Positions 50,356 to 59,453 of a DNA stretch of 64,000 bases are shown piece by piece. The notes under the pieces are model-generated. The model was not told where the DNA came from, ran no database searches, and was given only the letters and a program-made list of their open reading frames with translations. A program made the position numbers and the translations under genes. The first letter of the stretch is position 1. Each line of letters starts with the position of its first letter. The stretch is from Bacteroidales bacterium (GTDB taxonomy: Bacteria > Bacteroidota > Bacteroidia > Bacteroidales > F082): the NCBI GenBank assembly GCA_024400305.1, contig JAKSMX010000014.1, positions 1-64,000 of the forward strand, given 5' to 3'.

Positions 50356-51861
50356 TTAATGTTTGAAATGTCTGTATCCAGTGAATACCATTGCGATGCC
50401 GAATTTGTTGCAGGCGTCAATTGAGTCTTGGTCACGTACCGAGCCGCCAGGCTGTACGATGGATTTTATGCCGGCTTCGTTGGCGATAGTCACGCAGTCG
50501 TCGAACGGGAAGAATGCGTCGGACGCCAAAACGGCGCCGTTGAGGTCGAAGTTGAAACTTTTCGCCTTCGCTATAGCCTGACGCAATGAGTCAACACGTG
50601 AGGTCTGACCGATGCCTGAAGCGCAAAGCTGCTTGTTCTTTGCAAGGACGATTGCGTTTGAACGGCTGTGTTTCACGATTTTGTTTGCGAAAATCAAATC
50701 ATCAATATCGTTTTGATTTTCAACGAGTTTTTCTGTCACAGGCTTGAAATCGGCAGCCGTTTCCACATGAAGGTCACGGTCTTGTTCCAAAATGCCGTTG
50801 AGTGCGGATTTGTAAATCTTTGAAGGGAATTTGTTGGATTTCAGCTTCAGGACGATTCTGTTTTTCTTTGTGAAGAGGATATCGAGGACACCTTCTTCGT
50901 AATCAGGGGCCACGCAGACTTCGAAGAACATCTTGTTCATTTCCGTAGCTGTCTGAATGTCAATCGGTTGATTGCTCACCATAACGCCGCCGAAAGCAGA
51001 GACGGGGTCGCCTGCCAAAGCTGCGTTGTAAGCGTCGAGAATGTTGTTTCGCGAGGCTATTCCGCAAGGATTGTTGTGTTTCAGAATGGCGAAAGTCGGC
51101 TCGTCAAATTCGCGGATGAGGTTCAAGCCTGCGTCAAGGTCCAACAAGTTATTGTATGACAGGTCTTTGCCGTGAAGTTTCTCGAAAACGTCATTAAGGT
51201 TTCCGTTGAAGACGGCCTGTTGGTGAGGATTTTCACCGTATCTCAATGGAAATGTCTGATTATCAACTTTTTTACCATCAAACCAATTGAAAATTGCCGT
51301 GTCGTAATGTGAGCTTGTCTGGAACGCATATTTTGCGAAACGCATTCTGTCTTCGATGGAAGTGCATCCGTCCTGCCGCTCGTAGATTTCCATAAACTCC
51401 TGATAATGAGCTGATGAAGGAACAATGAGACAGTCGTTGAAGTTCTTTGCGCCGGCGCGGATGAGCGAGATGCCGCCGATGTCGATTTTCTCGATGATCT
51501 GTGTTCTGTCATCGGTGTTTCTCACAGTTTCCTCAAAAGGATAGAGGTCAACGATGACGAGGTCGAAAGCCGGAATCTCATACTTCTGCATTTCCTGAAG
51601 GTCGGTTTCGTTGTCGAGGCGTGCGAGGATGCCCCCGAACACTTTCGGATGCAAGGTTTTCACGCGACCGCCGAGAATCGAAGGGTATCCTGTCAGCGAT
51701 TCAACGGAACGAACGCTGTCATCTATCTTTTTTATGAAATCCAAAGTTCCGCCAGTGGCGTAGATTTGTACGTTATTTTTCTTAAGAAGTTCAACAATCT
51801 TATCAAGATCAGTTTTGTAAAATACTGATATTAAACAATTTGATATTTTTTTTAATGCCAT
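50356..51861 (-). CDS. purH: Bifunctional AICAR transformylase / IMP cyclohydrolase PurH
   Basis: A 501-residue cytoplasmic enzyme carrying out the last two steps of IMP synthesis. The N-terminal MGS-like domain is IMP cyclohydrolase (GTLDFIKKIDDSVRSVESLTGYPSILGGRVKTLHPKVFGGIL, about 38-79). The C-terminal AICAR transformylase domain holds the catalytic Lys-His in LKHNNPCGIA (about 263-272) and the closing GSVRDQDSIDACNKFGIAMVFTGYRHFKH. Residue order is normal. It heads the minus-strand purH-mreBCD-tlpA run. No strong -7 element is seen; the nearest candidate is TATAATTG, about 30 nt upstream. Confidence 0.96.
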   Translation of the reverse strand: MALKKISNCLISVFYKTDLDKIVELLKKNNVQIYATGGTLDFIKKIDDSVRSVESLTGYPSILGGRVKTLHPKVFGGILARLDNETDLQEMQKYEIPAFDLVIVDLYPFEETVRNTDDRTQIIEKIDIGGISLIRAGAKNFNDCLIVPSSAHYQEFMEIYERQDGCTSIEDRMRFAKYAFQTSSHYDTAIFNWFDGKKVDNQTFPLRYGENPHQQAVFNGNLNDVFEKLHGKDLSYNNLLDLDAGLNLIREFDEPTFAILKHNNPCGIASRNNILDAYNAALAGDPVSAFGGVMVSNQPIDIQTATEMNKMFFEVCVAPDYEEGVLDILFTKKNRIVLKLKSNKFPSKIYKSALNGILEQDRDLHVETAADFKPVTEKLVENQNDIDDLIFANKIVKHSRSNAIVLAKNKQLCASGIGQTSRVDSLRQAIAKAKSFNFDLNGAVLASDAFFPFDDCVTIANEAGIKSIVQPGGSVRDQDSIDACNKFGIAMVFTGYRHFKH

Positions 51862-52129
51862 TTTCTTTATGGGTTTAAAGTTGCAATTATACTAAAAAAA
51901 TGCGAATTGCAGACATTTTGACGAAGTATTTTTTTCAAGAGTTTTTCAACATTTGAAAAGTCAAAAACTTTTTATCAAGGTGATTTGTAAAAAAAACAGA
52001 GTTATAAATGTTTTTGCTCAGTCATTCTAAATAATTGAATATTAGCGTATTATTCCAGCTAAAAAATAATTTGAAAAAACTGTCAAAAACCAAGAAAAAT
52101 TTAATAATTTTACAAGTTAAAATTTTTAG
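51862..52129. other. AT-rich divergent promoter region between purH and recJ
   Basis: 268 nt of very AT-rich sequence with no gene, including TTTTTCAACA (51942-51951), a DnaA-box-like word also seen in the 36.1-kb spacer. It must carry the divergent promoters of purH and recJ, but no clean TAnnTTTG was found on either strand. Confidence 0.3.
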
Positions 52130-53908
52130 ATGGTGGAAACTCGTTGGATAATGGCCCAAGAGGCTGATAAACAAAATGTTAGAAGCTTGTCAGATGCATT
52201 AGGCGTTGACGAGAATCTTGCAACTTTGCTTGTCCAACGTGGAATTACAACGTATGAAGATGCCCGTGACTTTTTCCGGCCGTCGCTTTCGCATCTGCAT
52301 GATCCGTTTTTGATGAAAGACATGGACAAGGCTGTTGACAGGCTTCAGCTTGCGATGCATAATGGCGAGAAAATTCTCATTTACGGCGATTATGATGTTG
52401 ACGGCACTACGGCTGTGGCACTCATTTACACTTATCTAAAGAATTTAGTGAACAAAAAGAAAATTGAGTTCTATATTCCAGACCGCTATGAAGAAGGCTA
52501 TGGAATTTCATATAAAGGTATCGATTACGCTGCCGAAAACGGTTTTGGTGTTGTGATTGTTCTCGATTGTGGGATAAAAGCCGTTGAGAAAATCGAGTAT
52601 GCCAATGAAAAAGGTGTCGATTTTATTATCTGCGACCATCACCGTCCAGGTGACGAGATACCGAATGCAGTGGCTGTCCTTGATTCAAAACGTATTGATT
52701 GTCAGTATCCTTATAAAGAATTGTCTGGTTGTGGTGTCGGTTTCAAACTCATCACGGCATTGTCAATGCGTCTCGGAAAGCCAATCGAAGAAGTCTATGC
52801 ATTGATGGATTTTGTTGCAGTGAGTATTGCCGCCGACATCGTACCTATCACGGGCGAGAACCGTGTTTTGGCGTATTTCGGCTTGAAACTTCTCAACAAA
52901 CGTCCGCGTCCGGGCATCGAGGCCATCTTGCGTCATGCGAACATCCGTCGCCGCGATGAAAGTCAACACCATGAAACAGAATCTCCGAATGTGTTCGAAA
53001 GAGAATTGACAATCAATGATTTGGTGTTTCTGATAGGACCAAGAATCAATGCCGCCGGTCGTCTTGAGAAAGCAAGCGATTCGGTGCGTCTGCTTATTGC
53101 GAACAATAGAGAACATGCAGAGAAACTCGCTTCGAGCATCAACGATTTGAATGAAAAACGTCGTGAGTTTGACAACGCCATCACGGAAGAGGCACTTCAG
53201 ATGATTCGTGACGATGAGAAAATGCGGAACGCCAAGAGCACAGTGATCTTCAACGAAAACTGGCACAAAGGTGTCATAGGTATTGTGGCGTCGCGCCTGA
53301 CAGATTCGTATTACAGACCGACTATCGTTCTCACACGGTCGGGCAATCTCATAACCGGTTCCGCCAGATCTATACGTAACTTCGACATTTACGATGCCAT
53401 CGACGATTGTTCCGACCTGCTTGAACATTTCGGAGGACATAAATATGCCGCCGGACTTTCACTCAAACCGGAAAACCTGCCGGAATTTGCCGAGCGTTTT
53501 GAGAAATATGTTTCGGAACATCTTAAAGATGAGGAACTTGTGCCGGAACTTAATGTTGATATCCGTCTTAACTTCTCCGATATTACACCTAAGTTTGTCA
53601 GGATTTTGAAACAGTTTGCGCCGTTCGGACCGGGCAACCTGTCGCCGGTCTTCCTTACTGATAACGTCGTTGATACGGGCTATTCAAGAGCTGTTGGAAA
53701 TCGTAAGCATCTGAAACTCACTGTTATACAGAAGGATCATCCAGATGATACCTTTGCCGGCATCGCTTTCCAGAAAGGCGACCTATTTGACAGGATTCAC
53801 GAGAAAGAGCCGTTCTCAATGTGCTATTACGTCGAGGAGAACTTCTGGCTCGGGAAGACAACGCTCCAACTCAATGTCAAAGACATCAAGTTCAAAGATA
53901 ACAAATAA
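52130..53908 (+). CDS. recJ: Single-stranded-DNA-specific exonuclease RecJ
   Basis: A 592-residue 5'-3' exonuclease acting in recombination and repair. The DHH phosphoesterase core has YGDYDVDGTTAVALIY (about 86-101), the second aspartate motif VLDCGIKAVEKI (about 143-154), ICDHHRPGDEIPNAVAVLDSK (about 165-186, the DHH motif) and DFVAVSIAADIVPI. The DHHA1 domain ends in FGGHKYAAGLSLKPENL (about 430-446), and an OB-fold follows. The ATG at 52130 is used; an internal ATG (MAQEADKQN, 52151) also fits. It converges with the LysE-like gene 5 nt downstream. Confidence 0.96.
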   Translation: MVETRWIMAQEADKQNVRSLSDALGVDENLATLLVQRGITTYEDARDFFRPSLSHLHDPFLMKDMDKAVDRLQLAMHNGEKILIYGDYDVDGTTAVALIYTYLKNLVNKKKIEFYIPDRYEEGYGISYKGIDYAAENGFGVVIVLDCGIKAVEKIEYANEKGVDFIICDHHRPGDEIPNAVAVLDSKRIDCQYPYKELSGCGVGFKLITALSMRLGKPIEEVYALMDFVAVSIAADIVPITGENRVLAYFGLKLLNKRPRPGIEAILRHANIRRRDESQHHETESPNVFERELTINDLVFLIGPRINAAGRLEKASDSVRLLIANNREHAEKLASSINDLNEKRREFDNAITEEALQMIRDDEKMRNAKSTVIFNENWHKGVIGIVASRLTDSYYRPTIVLTRSGNLITGSARSIRNFDIYDAIDDCSDLLEHFGGHKYAAGLSLKPENLPEFAERFEKYVSEHLKDEELVPELNVDIRLNFSDITPKFVRILKQFAPFGPGNLSPVFLTDNVVDTGYSRAVGNRKHLKLTVIQKDHPDDTFAGIAFQKGDLFDRIHEKEPFSMCYYVEENFWLGKTTLQLNVKDIKFKDNK

Positions 53909-53913
53909 ACCAA

Positions 53914-54618
53914 TTAAGCAAATACCACCTTCCCGATCAGCACCAATCCTAAAATCATCAGTATGATGCCGATGATGTGATTCAGGAGTTTCATTTTTTC
54001 TTCTGTGAAGAAACGTTTTAATGAGTATGCACCGATTATTTTCAGCAAATCAATCACTAATACAGTGGTGAACGTTCCTATGAAAAAAAACAAAAGTTTA
54101 TGATTGTCACCATTGTAAGTTCCAGAAGCGGTGGCGACGCATGTCATCCAAAAGAACCAGATGAATGGATTTAAAATATTGATACACAACCCTTTAAGTA
54201 AATAGATATACCAACCAGTACCTTTGCTTTTGTCTTCAAGTGATTCTTCAAATTCCTGATTGTGCCTTTCGAGCTTTTTCTCCATCTGTGCGAAATCATC
54301 GTTTTTGCGCTTTGAACGTTCAACGACTCTTTCAGGTTTGGTTCTGTATGTGACTATTCCAAAAATGATGACAATTATTCCGGCGGCGATTCCGGCGAGC
54401 AAAGCGTTTCTGCTTCCACTGCTGAAATCAAAGCGGATTGATGTCATTGTCATCAAAACAACGGCTATGATATCGCTCAACATAACGCCTGCGTCAAAGA
54501 ACAAAGCTCTCTTGAAGCCCTTGTTGAGACTGGTTTGTATCAAGGTGAAAAAAGCCGGCCCTATGCCGAAGACCGTTGCCAACGATAAACCGAGTAATGC
54601 TCCTGAAAAAAAAGTCAT
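53914..54618 (-). CDS. LysE-family amino acid exporter
   Basis: A 234-residue inner-membrane protein with six hydrophobic segments, of the LysE/RhtB translocator family. The N-terminal FSGALLGLSLATVFGIGPAFFTLIQTSLNKGFKRAL (about 3-38) is the family signature; the C-terminal helices end in LLNHIIGIILMILGLVLIGKVVFA. The loop between helices 3 and 4 is long and charged (RSKRKNDDFAQMEKKLERHN, about 98-117). Substrate unknown. A minus-strand promoter element lies at 54637-54644. It faces recJ. Confidence 0.87.
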   Translation of the reverse strand: MTFFSGALLGLSLATVFGIGPAFFTLIQTSLNKGFKRALFFDAGVMLSDIIAVVLMTMTSIRFDFSSGSRNALLAGIAAGIIVIIFGIVTYRTKPERVVERSKRKNDDFAQMEKKLERHNQEFEESLEDKSKGTGWYIYLLKGLCINILNPFIWFFWMTCVATASGTYNGDNHKLLFFFIGTFTTVLVIDLLKIIGAYSLKRFFTEEKMKLLNHIIGIILMILGLVLIGKVVFA

Positions 54619-54636
54619 ACATCAAATTTTAAACTG

Positions 54637-54644
54637 CAAAGGTA
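54637..54644 (-). promoter_or_regulatory. -7 promoter element of the LysE-like gene
   Basis: Minus strand reads TACCTTTG (TAnnTTTG), 19 nt before the ATG at 54618. Confidence 0.6.
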
Positions 54645-54748
54645 ATAAAAATTATTTACAATGGCGTTTTTTTGTATTAATTTTGTTTTCGATTTTGAGA
54701 ATATGAGTTTTTTTAGGGAGTGATAAAATTTGGAGACACTTGAAAAAT

Positions 54749-57316
54749 TCATTTTACGGCGACAACGACAGCATTTTTATATCTTTTAATAAATCCATGC
54801 AAATCAAAGATTTCAGTAAAAATAATATAGATTCCCGGTTGCACCAAGTTTTCATTTTCATCGACGCCGTCCCAGACAAAATGTCCGTCGGAAGAAGCCA
54901 AACTGTTGTCAACCAGTTGCTTTACAAATCTTCCGTATGAATCGAAAATTTTGATATTGATTACGAAACCGGCTTCATTGAATTTGTAATGAATGCCTGT
55001 GATGTCGTCGAAACCATCGCCGTCGGGAGAAAAAACAGACGGAATAACCTCAATTTCGTTGTCAATATTTTCGTTTTCGATTGTTGACGAGTTCGTGTAG
55101 CCTGGTGTTCCGTATAATGGTGCCGCTGCGGAATGCCAGCTTTCATCAATCCTTTCGAGAGATACGCCTTTCGTTTCGGTCAAAAGTGGATGATGAAAGT
55201 CTTCGGAATAACCGATTACGTCAATAGTTTTGGATTCGTGAAGAAGAATCGCCGCGGCCCCGCTGTTAGGATACTGCGGAAAACTCTGCATTTCAACGAA
55301 ATTGTCGGTCTCACATTCATATTGCCGTCCGATTTCTTCGGTGGTATTTGTTAATAGTACAAAAGAAGACGGTAAAAACAACCTGTTTTCATTGCAAATC
55401 TGCTTGACTGTGGTGTCGGGCGGATTGGGGAAAGTTGATTTAACCAAACCGATTTTGAGTTCCGAAAGGTTGAAAATCTTATCTGTTTTGTTGAAAAGTT
55501 CAACATAATCGCCAGCAGGTTCGATAGGGTCGAAAAGTATTTCGTTGATGACAATATCGCCGGGTTTCGGAACATCAGGAAGTCCGAAACTGTATTGGGT
55601 ATCTTCCGAAATTGGAATGCCTGAACAATTTAAAATATTGTTTATCAGAATATTATAAACACGACCAATCTCAAAATTTTGAATGAATGTCAGTTGGACG
55701 GCGTTTGTTTTTTCCGAGAAAGTCGCGGTTTCCGACGGATTTGAATCAAATTCGGTTATGTAGTAGTTTTCGATGTCGTCTAAAGATTCGGGGTTCATTT
55801 TCTGATTGAAGACGATTTCAATGCAGTTGTCGGAGATGACGTCAATGTAATCAATGCTTGGGATTAAAGGGTTCGCCGCGTTGACGGAATTGGTTTCGCC
55901 GGGGCTGCCTCCTCGCGGGTCGGTGCTGGCCCGCCAGTTTTCCTTGCCGGCGCACGGTGCTTCCGGGTCAATCTGCTCCAACGACCAGCCGCCTTCCTCC
56001 TTGTCTTTGTCGCGATACCACGACAAGTTAAAATCCACGTCTGAAATCATGCCGAAATCTTTGTCTCTGAGTTCGATTTTCACACCGGCGTTGGTTATCC
56101 CGAAACTTGAAAACCCGTAGCAACTTCCATAGTCGGAAAGTGTTTCAACCATGTCGGTTTTACAAAAAATCAAATACTCATTTGGTTGAATCACAACGCT
56201 TTCGGTTAGTTCCTTTTCACTTGTCCCGATAATTAAAAACCAATTTTTCAAGTCAACTGAAAACTCGCTCGTATTATAAATCTCGATGTATTCACACGGC
56301 GGAAGTGCGACAGAAGGCTCTGGATCGGCCATTATCTCATTGATAACCAAATCGTTTTCATGTGTGATGTGTCGTAGAAACGTACTTTGAATTTTTTCTG
56401 AGACATTGCCGTTTAAATCTTGTATTTTATTGATTGTCAATGTGTAATAAACATCTTCCCGAATAATGTCGGAGAATGTCAGAATTATTCGGGAATGGTT
56501 TTCTGAAAACTCGGTTTTTTCCGGGGAATATAATTGATTGTCAACAATATAATTGTCGTTTTGCAAAGCGGATTCATCAATGTTTTCATTGAAAGAAAGT
56601 TGGATTTGGTGTTCGTTTAAGACAATCAGGTTATCGAGTTCCGGCGGGGTGCTGTCAACTATTTTCGGTCCGATATAGACATCATCAAAATACACTTTTT
56701 GGGCGTTGCTCTTGCTGAAAGTTATGTGAAATCCGAAGTCGCCGGTCGGAATATATGTACTGTCAACACATTGAGCCTCAAGGGAATAATCGTCATTCCC
56801 GTTTTTGTCGATAAAAATCTGCCAAAGTCCGGCAGCGCTTCTTGTCACCTTTACAAATGTTGAAAAAGATGAGGCGATGAAGTTGTCGGAACCTCGGCAG
56901 ATACTGACGATTGTAGTGCCGTCAACACGTTGTAAGCCAATCACATCTTGGTTTCCGGCTTCACCGAAGCGGATGAAATAATTGTCGCACAGAAACACGT
57001 CGGTGAAATTTTTCGACGACGGAGCGAAAGCCTCCTTTATCCAGAAACGCCATTCCAAATCTTCGTTTTTCAAACCCGTTTCGGACCGGCACGGCGTCAT
57101 GGCGTTTTCAATTGAAAGCGAGGCGTATCCGCCGGCACTCGCGTTGAGTTGAAGCTGCTTGCTGGCGTTCACAATAAATATGGTGTCAGTGCCGGTCCAC
57201 GCCGGGTTTTCCGTGAAATCTCCGTCGGAGAAATCGTCGGTTATTTGCGCTGAAATTGACAGGCTCGTTAATATAATAAGGTGCGCAAATAATATCGATA
57301 ATATTTTTACTTTCAT
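54749..57316 (-). CDS. Secreted lamin-tail/Ig-like protein with gliding-type C-terminal domain
   Basis: About 855 residues from the ATG at 57316, which gives the signal peptide (ILSILFAHLIILTSLSISAQ); the longer frame starts upstream in the promoter. Next come a LamG-like region (about 25-225) and a SbsA-type Ig domain (about 230-310, QIQLSFNENIDESALQNDNY). There are two lamin-tail domains (around LVINEIMADPEP and DIVINEILFDPIE), with another SbsA-type domain between them. The C-terminal module (about 770-855), IEVIPSVFSPDGDGFDDI to RYKNAVVVAVK, is the gliding motility-associated type B T9SS sorting domain. The protein is secreted by T9SS and probably stays on the surface as an adhesin or scaffold. 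Confidence 0.83.
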   Translation of the reverse strand: MKVKILSILFAHLIILTSLSISAQITDDFSDGDFTENPAWTGTDTIFIVNASKQLQLNASAGGYASLSIENAMTPCRSETGLKNEDLEWRFWIKEAFAPSSKNFTDVFLCDNYFIRFGEAGNQDVIGLQRVDGTTIVSICRGSDNFIASSFSTFVKVTRSAAGLWQIFIDKNGNDDYSLEAQCVDSTYIPTGDFGFHITFSKSNAQKVYFDDVYIGPKIVDSTPPELDNLIVLNEHQIQLSFNENIDESALQNDNYIVDNQLYSPEKTEFSENHSRIILTFSDIIREDVYYTLTINKIQDLNGNVSEKIQSTFLRHITHENDLVINEIMADPEPSVALPPCEYIEIYNTSEFSVDLKNWFLIIGTSEKELTESVVIQPNEYLIFCKTDMVETLSDYGSCYGFSSFGITNAGVKIELRDKDFGMISDVDFNLSWYRDKDKEEGGWSLEQIDPEAPCAGKENWRASTDPRGGSPGETNSVNAANPLIPSIDYIDVISDNCIEIVFNQKMNPESLDDIENYYITEFDSNPSETATFSEKTNAVQLTFIQNFEIGRVYNILINNILNCSGIPISEDTQYSFGLPDVPKPGDIVINEILFDPIEPAGDYVELFNKTDKIFNLSELKIGLVKSTFPNPPDTTVKQICNENRLFLPSSFVLLTNTTEEIGRQYECETDNFVEMQSFPQYPNSGAAAILLHESKTIDVIGYSEDFHHPLLTETKGVSLERIDESWHSAAAPLYGTPGYTNSSTIENENIDNEIEVIPSVFSPDGDGFDDITGIHYKFNEAGFVINIKIFDSYGRFVKQLVDNSLASSDGHFVWDGVDENENLVQPGIYIIFTEIFDLHGFIKRYKNAVVVAVK

Positions 57317-57343
57317 AACTTCCAATGATTTGAAAAATTTGTG

Positions 57344-57361
57344 TACTTTTGCGCAAAAGTA
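57344..57361. promoter_or_regulatory. Palindromic divergent promoter
   Basis: TACTTTTGCGCAAAAGTA is a perfect 18-bp palindrome that places a -7 element (TACTTTTG) on each strand back to back, one for the lamin-tail gene (28 nt before its ATG) and one facing asd (57484). Confidence 0.65.
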
Positions 57362-57483
57362 TAACAAAAAATCCGGATATTTTCAAATGTAAAAGAAATT
57401 TACACTGAAAATCGGAAAATCGTTGAATTGTAAAATAATTTTTACAAAAACGGGGTTAATTGTAAAAAAAATTAAACAAAAAA

Positions 57484-58497
57484 ATGAAAATAGCAGTCAT
57501 TGGAGCGTCAGGATTGGTCGGACATAAGATGTTGCAGGTGCTTGGTGAGCAGAAAATCCACATTGATGAGCTGATTGTGGCGGCCTCTGAGCGTTCGATA
57601 GGCAAGAAAATCGTGTTTTGCGGTAAGGAATATACATTTGTTTCTGTCGGGCAGGCAATCGAGATGTGTCCCGACATCGCCATTTTCTCAGCCGGCTCCG
57701 ACGCGTCGCTGAAATACGCGCCGTTGTTTGCGGAGAAAGGCACTTACGTCATCGACAACAGCTCGGCCTGGCGTCGTAAAGACGGCATCCCGCTTGTGGT
57801 GCCGGAAATAAATGCAGGTGACATAAATATTGATACTCACATAATTGCGAACCCGAATTGCTCGACAATCGGGCTTGTGATGGCTCTCGCGCCGATGCAC
57901 CGACGCTATGGGATAAAACGCATCGTGGTCTCAACGTATCAGTCGGTGAGCGGCAGCGGACTCAAGGGTCTCAACCAGCTTCATTGCGAACAACGCGGCG
58001 AGAAAGCCGAGAATCCGGCTTATCCGCATCAGATTCATGAAAACATCCTCCCGCACGGCGGCACTTTCAACGACGACGGAAGCACAACGGAAGAAGAGAA
58101 ACTCGTTTTTGAAACGAACAAAATCATGCACTCCGACATCAGGGTCTCTGCGACGGTGGCACGCGTCCCCGCTTACGGCGGACACTCGGAGTCGGTCAAT
58201 GTTGAGTTCACACAACCTTACGATTTACAGGAACTTAAAGCGGAAATCGCGAAGTTTCCGGGCATCGTAATCGCTGATGACCCAAGCCAGAATATTTATC
58301 CGACACCACTGATGGCTTACGACAGGGACGAGGTCTTCGTCGGCAGGATGCGCCGCGACAACAGCATCGAAAACGGCTTCAATTTCTGGGTCGTGACCGA
58401 CAACATCCGCAAAGGCGCGGCCACCAACGCGGTGCAAATCGCGAAACATGTTATTAATATGTTAGAAAAGTTGGAAAACTCCACTCTTCACTCTTAA
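57484..58497 (+). CDS. asd: Aspartate-semialdehyde dehydrogenase
   Basis: A 337-residue NADPH-dependent cytoplasmic enzyme that reduces L-aspartyl phosphate to L-aspartate 4-semialdehyde, the branch point to lysine/DAP, threonine and methionine. Signs: dinucleotide motif VIGASGLVGHKML (about 4-16), catalytic Cys in IANPNCSTIGLVMAL (about 121-135), VSTYQSVSGSG (about 149-159) and the catalytic His region in RVPAYGGHSESVNVEF (about 227-242). The last codons (ENSTLHS plus stop) fall inside a dispersed intergenic repeat (58475-58508). ribF follows after 17 nt. Confidence 0.96.
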   Translation: MKIAVIGASGLVGHKMLQVLGEQKIHIDELIVAASERSIGKKIVFCGKEYTFVSVGQAIEMCPDIAIFSAGSDASLKYAPLFAEKGTYVIDNSSAWRRKDGIPLVVPEINAGDINIDTHIIANPNCSTIGLVMALAPMHRRYGIKRIVVSTYQSVSGSGLKGLNQLHCEQRGEKAENPAYPHQIHENILPHGGTFNDDGSTTEEEKLVFETNKIMHSDIRVSATVARVPAYGGHSESVNVEFTQPYDLQELKAEIAKFPGIVIADDPSQNIYPTPLMAYDRDEVFVGRMRRDNSIENGFNFWVVTDNIRKGAATNAVQIAKHVINMLEKLENSTLHS

Positions 58498-58508
58498 AAC
58501 TCCACACT
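58475..58508 (+). repeat. Dispersed ACTCCACTCTT-type repeat at the end of asd
   Basis: AAAACTCCACTCTTCACTCT, continuing to AAAACTCCACACT, is the same family as the repeat at 1791-1844. It overlaps the last asd codons and stop, and supplies the asd-ribF spacer. Confidence 0.6.
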
Positions 58509-58514
58509 GAAAAA

Positions 58515-59453
58515 ATGAAGATTTATCATAATATATTGGAATTCAAGCCTGTGCGAAATGCTATTGTCACCATCGGGACGTTCGACGGCGTGCATTGCGG
58601 ACATCAGGTCATCTTGAATGATATGGTGAAAAAGGCGCATGAAATCGGAGGTGAGACTGTTGTGGTGACATTCTTTCCGCATCCGCGGCAGGTGCTTTGC
58701 ATTGGCGACAACGGCCTCCGTTTCATTTCCACACAAGAAGAGAAAATAAAACAGATGGATGCCTTGGGTATTGACAATCTGATAGTTATAAAGTTCACGA
58801 AAGATTTTTCAACATTGTCTTCCGAAGATTTCATCAATAATTACATCGTTGAAAAAATCAAACCGGCGGTGCTGATAATCGGTTATGACCATCATTTCGG
58901 GAATAACCGTCTCGGCGATTTTGAAATGCTGAACGAACTCGGCGAGAAAAACAATTTCAAAGTGGAGCGTGTGCCTGTGCAAGACGTTGATAATGTTGTG
59001 GTTAGTTCTACGAAGATCCGTCACGCCTTGCAGATGGGCGAAATCCGTAACGCCAACATGCTTCTCGGACATCAGTTCTCATACACAGGAATCGTGGTTC
59101 ACGGCATGGGCTTGGGCCGTCAGATGGGCTATCCTACTGCTAATTTAGAAGTCGCACTCGAATATCGTCTTATCGAGAAGCCTGGCGTCTATGCCACTTT
59201 CGTCGATTTCGACGGCAAGACGATGCCTGCGATGACGTATATCGGCCGCCGCCCGACAGTGAACGACAACCGCCCCGCTACAATAGAGTCGCATCTCATC
59301 GGTTTTGATGGCGATCTTTATGGTAAACAATTGACTCTCAGGTTTGTGGATCGGGTGAGAGACGAGAAGAAATTCAATGGTCTTGATGAGTTGAAACGTC
59401 AGATCAACATTGATGAACAGACAATTATAAATATTTTAAATAAGTTATCATGA
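58515..59453 (+). CDS. ribF: Bifunctional riboflavin kinase / FAD synthetase
   Basis: A 312-residue cytoplasmic enzyme that makes FMN from riboflavin and FAD from FMN. The N-terminal FAD synthetase domain shows VTIGTFDGVHCGHQVIL (about 18-34, HxGH motif) and FFPHPRQVL (about 54-62). YDHHFGNNRLGDF at about 124-136 is typical. The C-terminal flavokinase domain has GMGLGRQMGYPTANLEV (about 196-212) and MTYIGRRPTVNDNRPATIESHLIGF. It overlaps the next gene by 4 nt (ATGA). Confidence 0.95.
   Translation: MKIYHNILEFKPVRNAIVTIGTFDGVHCGHQVILNDMVKKAHEIGGETVVVTFFPHPRQVLCIGDNGLRFISTQEEKIKQMDALGIDNLIVIKFTKDFSTLSSEDFINNYIVEKIKPAVLIIGYDHHFGNNRLGDFEMLNELGEKNNFKVERVPVQDVDNVVVSSTKIRHALQMGEIRNANMLLGHQFSYTGIVVHGMGLGRQMGYPTANLEVALEYRLIEKPGVYATFVDFDGKTMPAMTYIGRRPTVNDNRPATIESHLIGFDGDLYGKQLTLRFVDRVRDEKKFNGLDELKRQINIDEQTIINILNKLS

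Noticed and set aside
52763..53440. 225-codon minus-strand frame opposite recJ
   Set aside because: Antisense shadow of the conserved DHH and DHHA1 regions.
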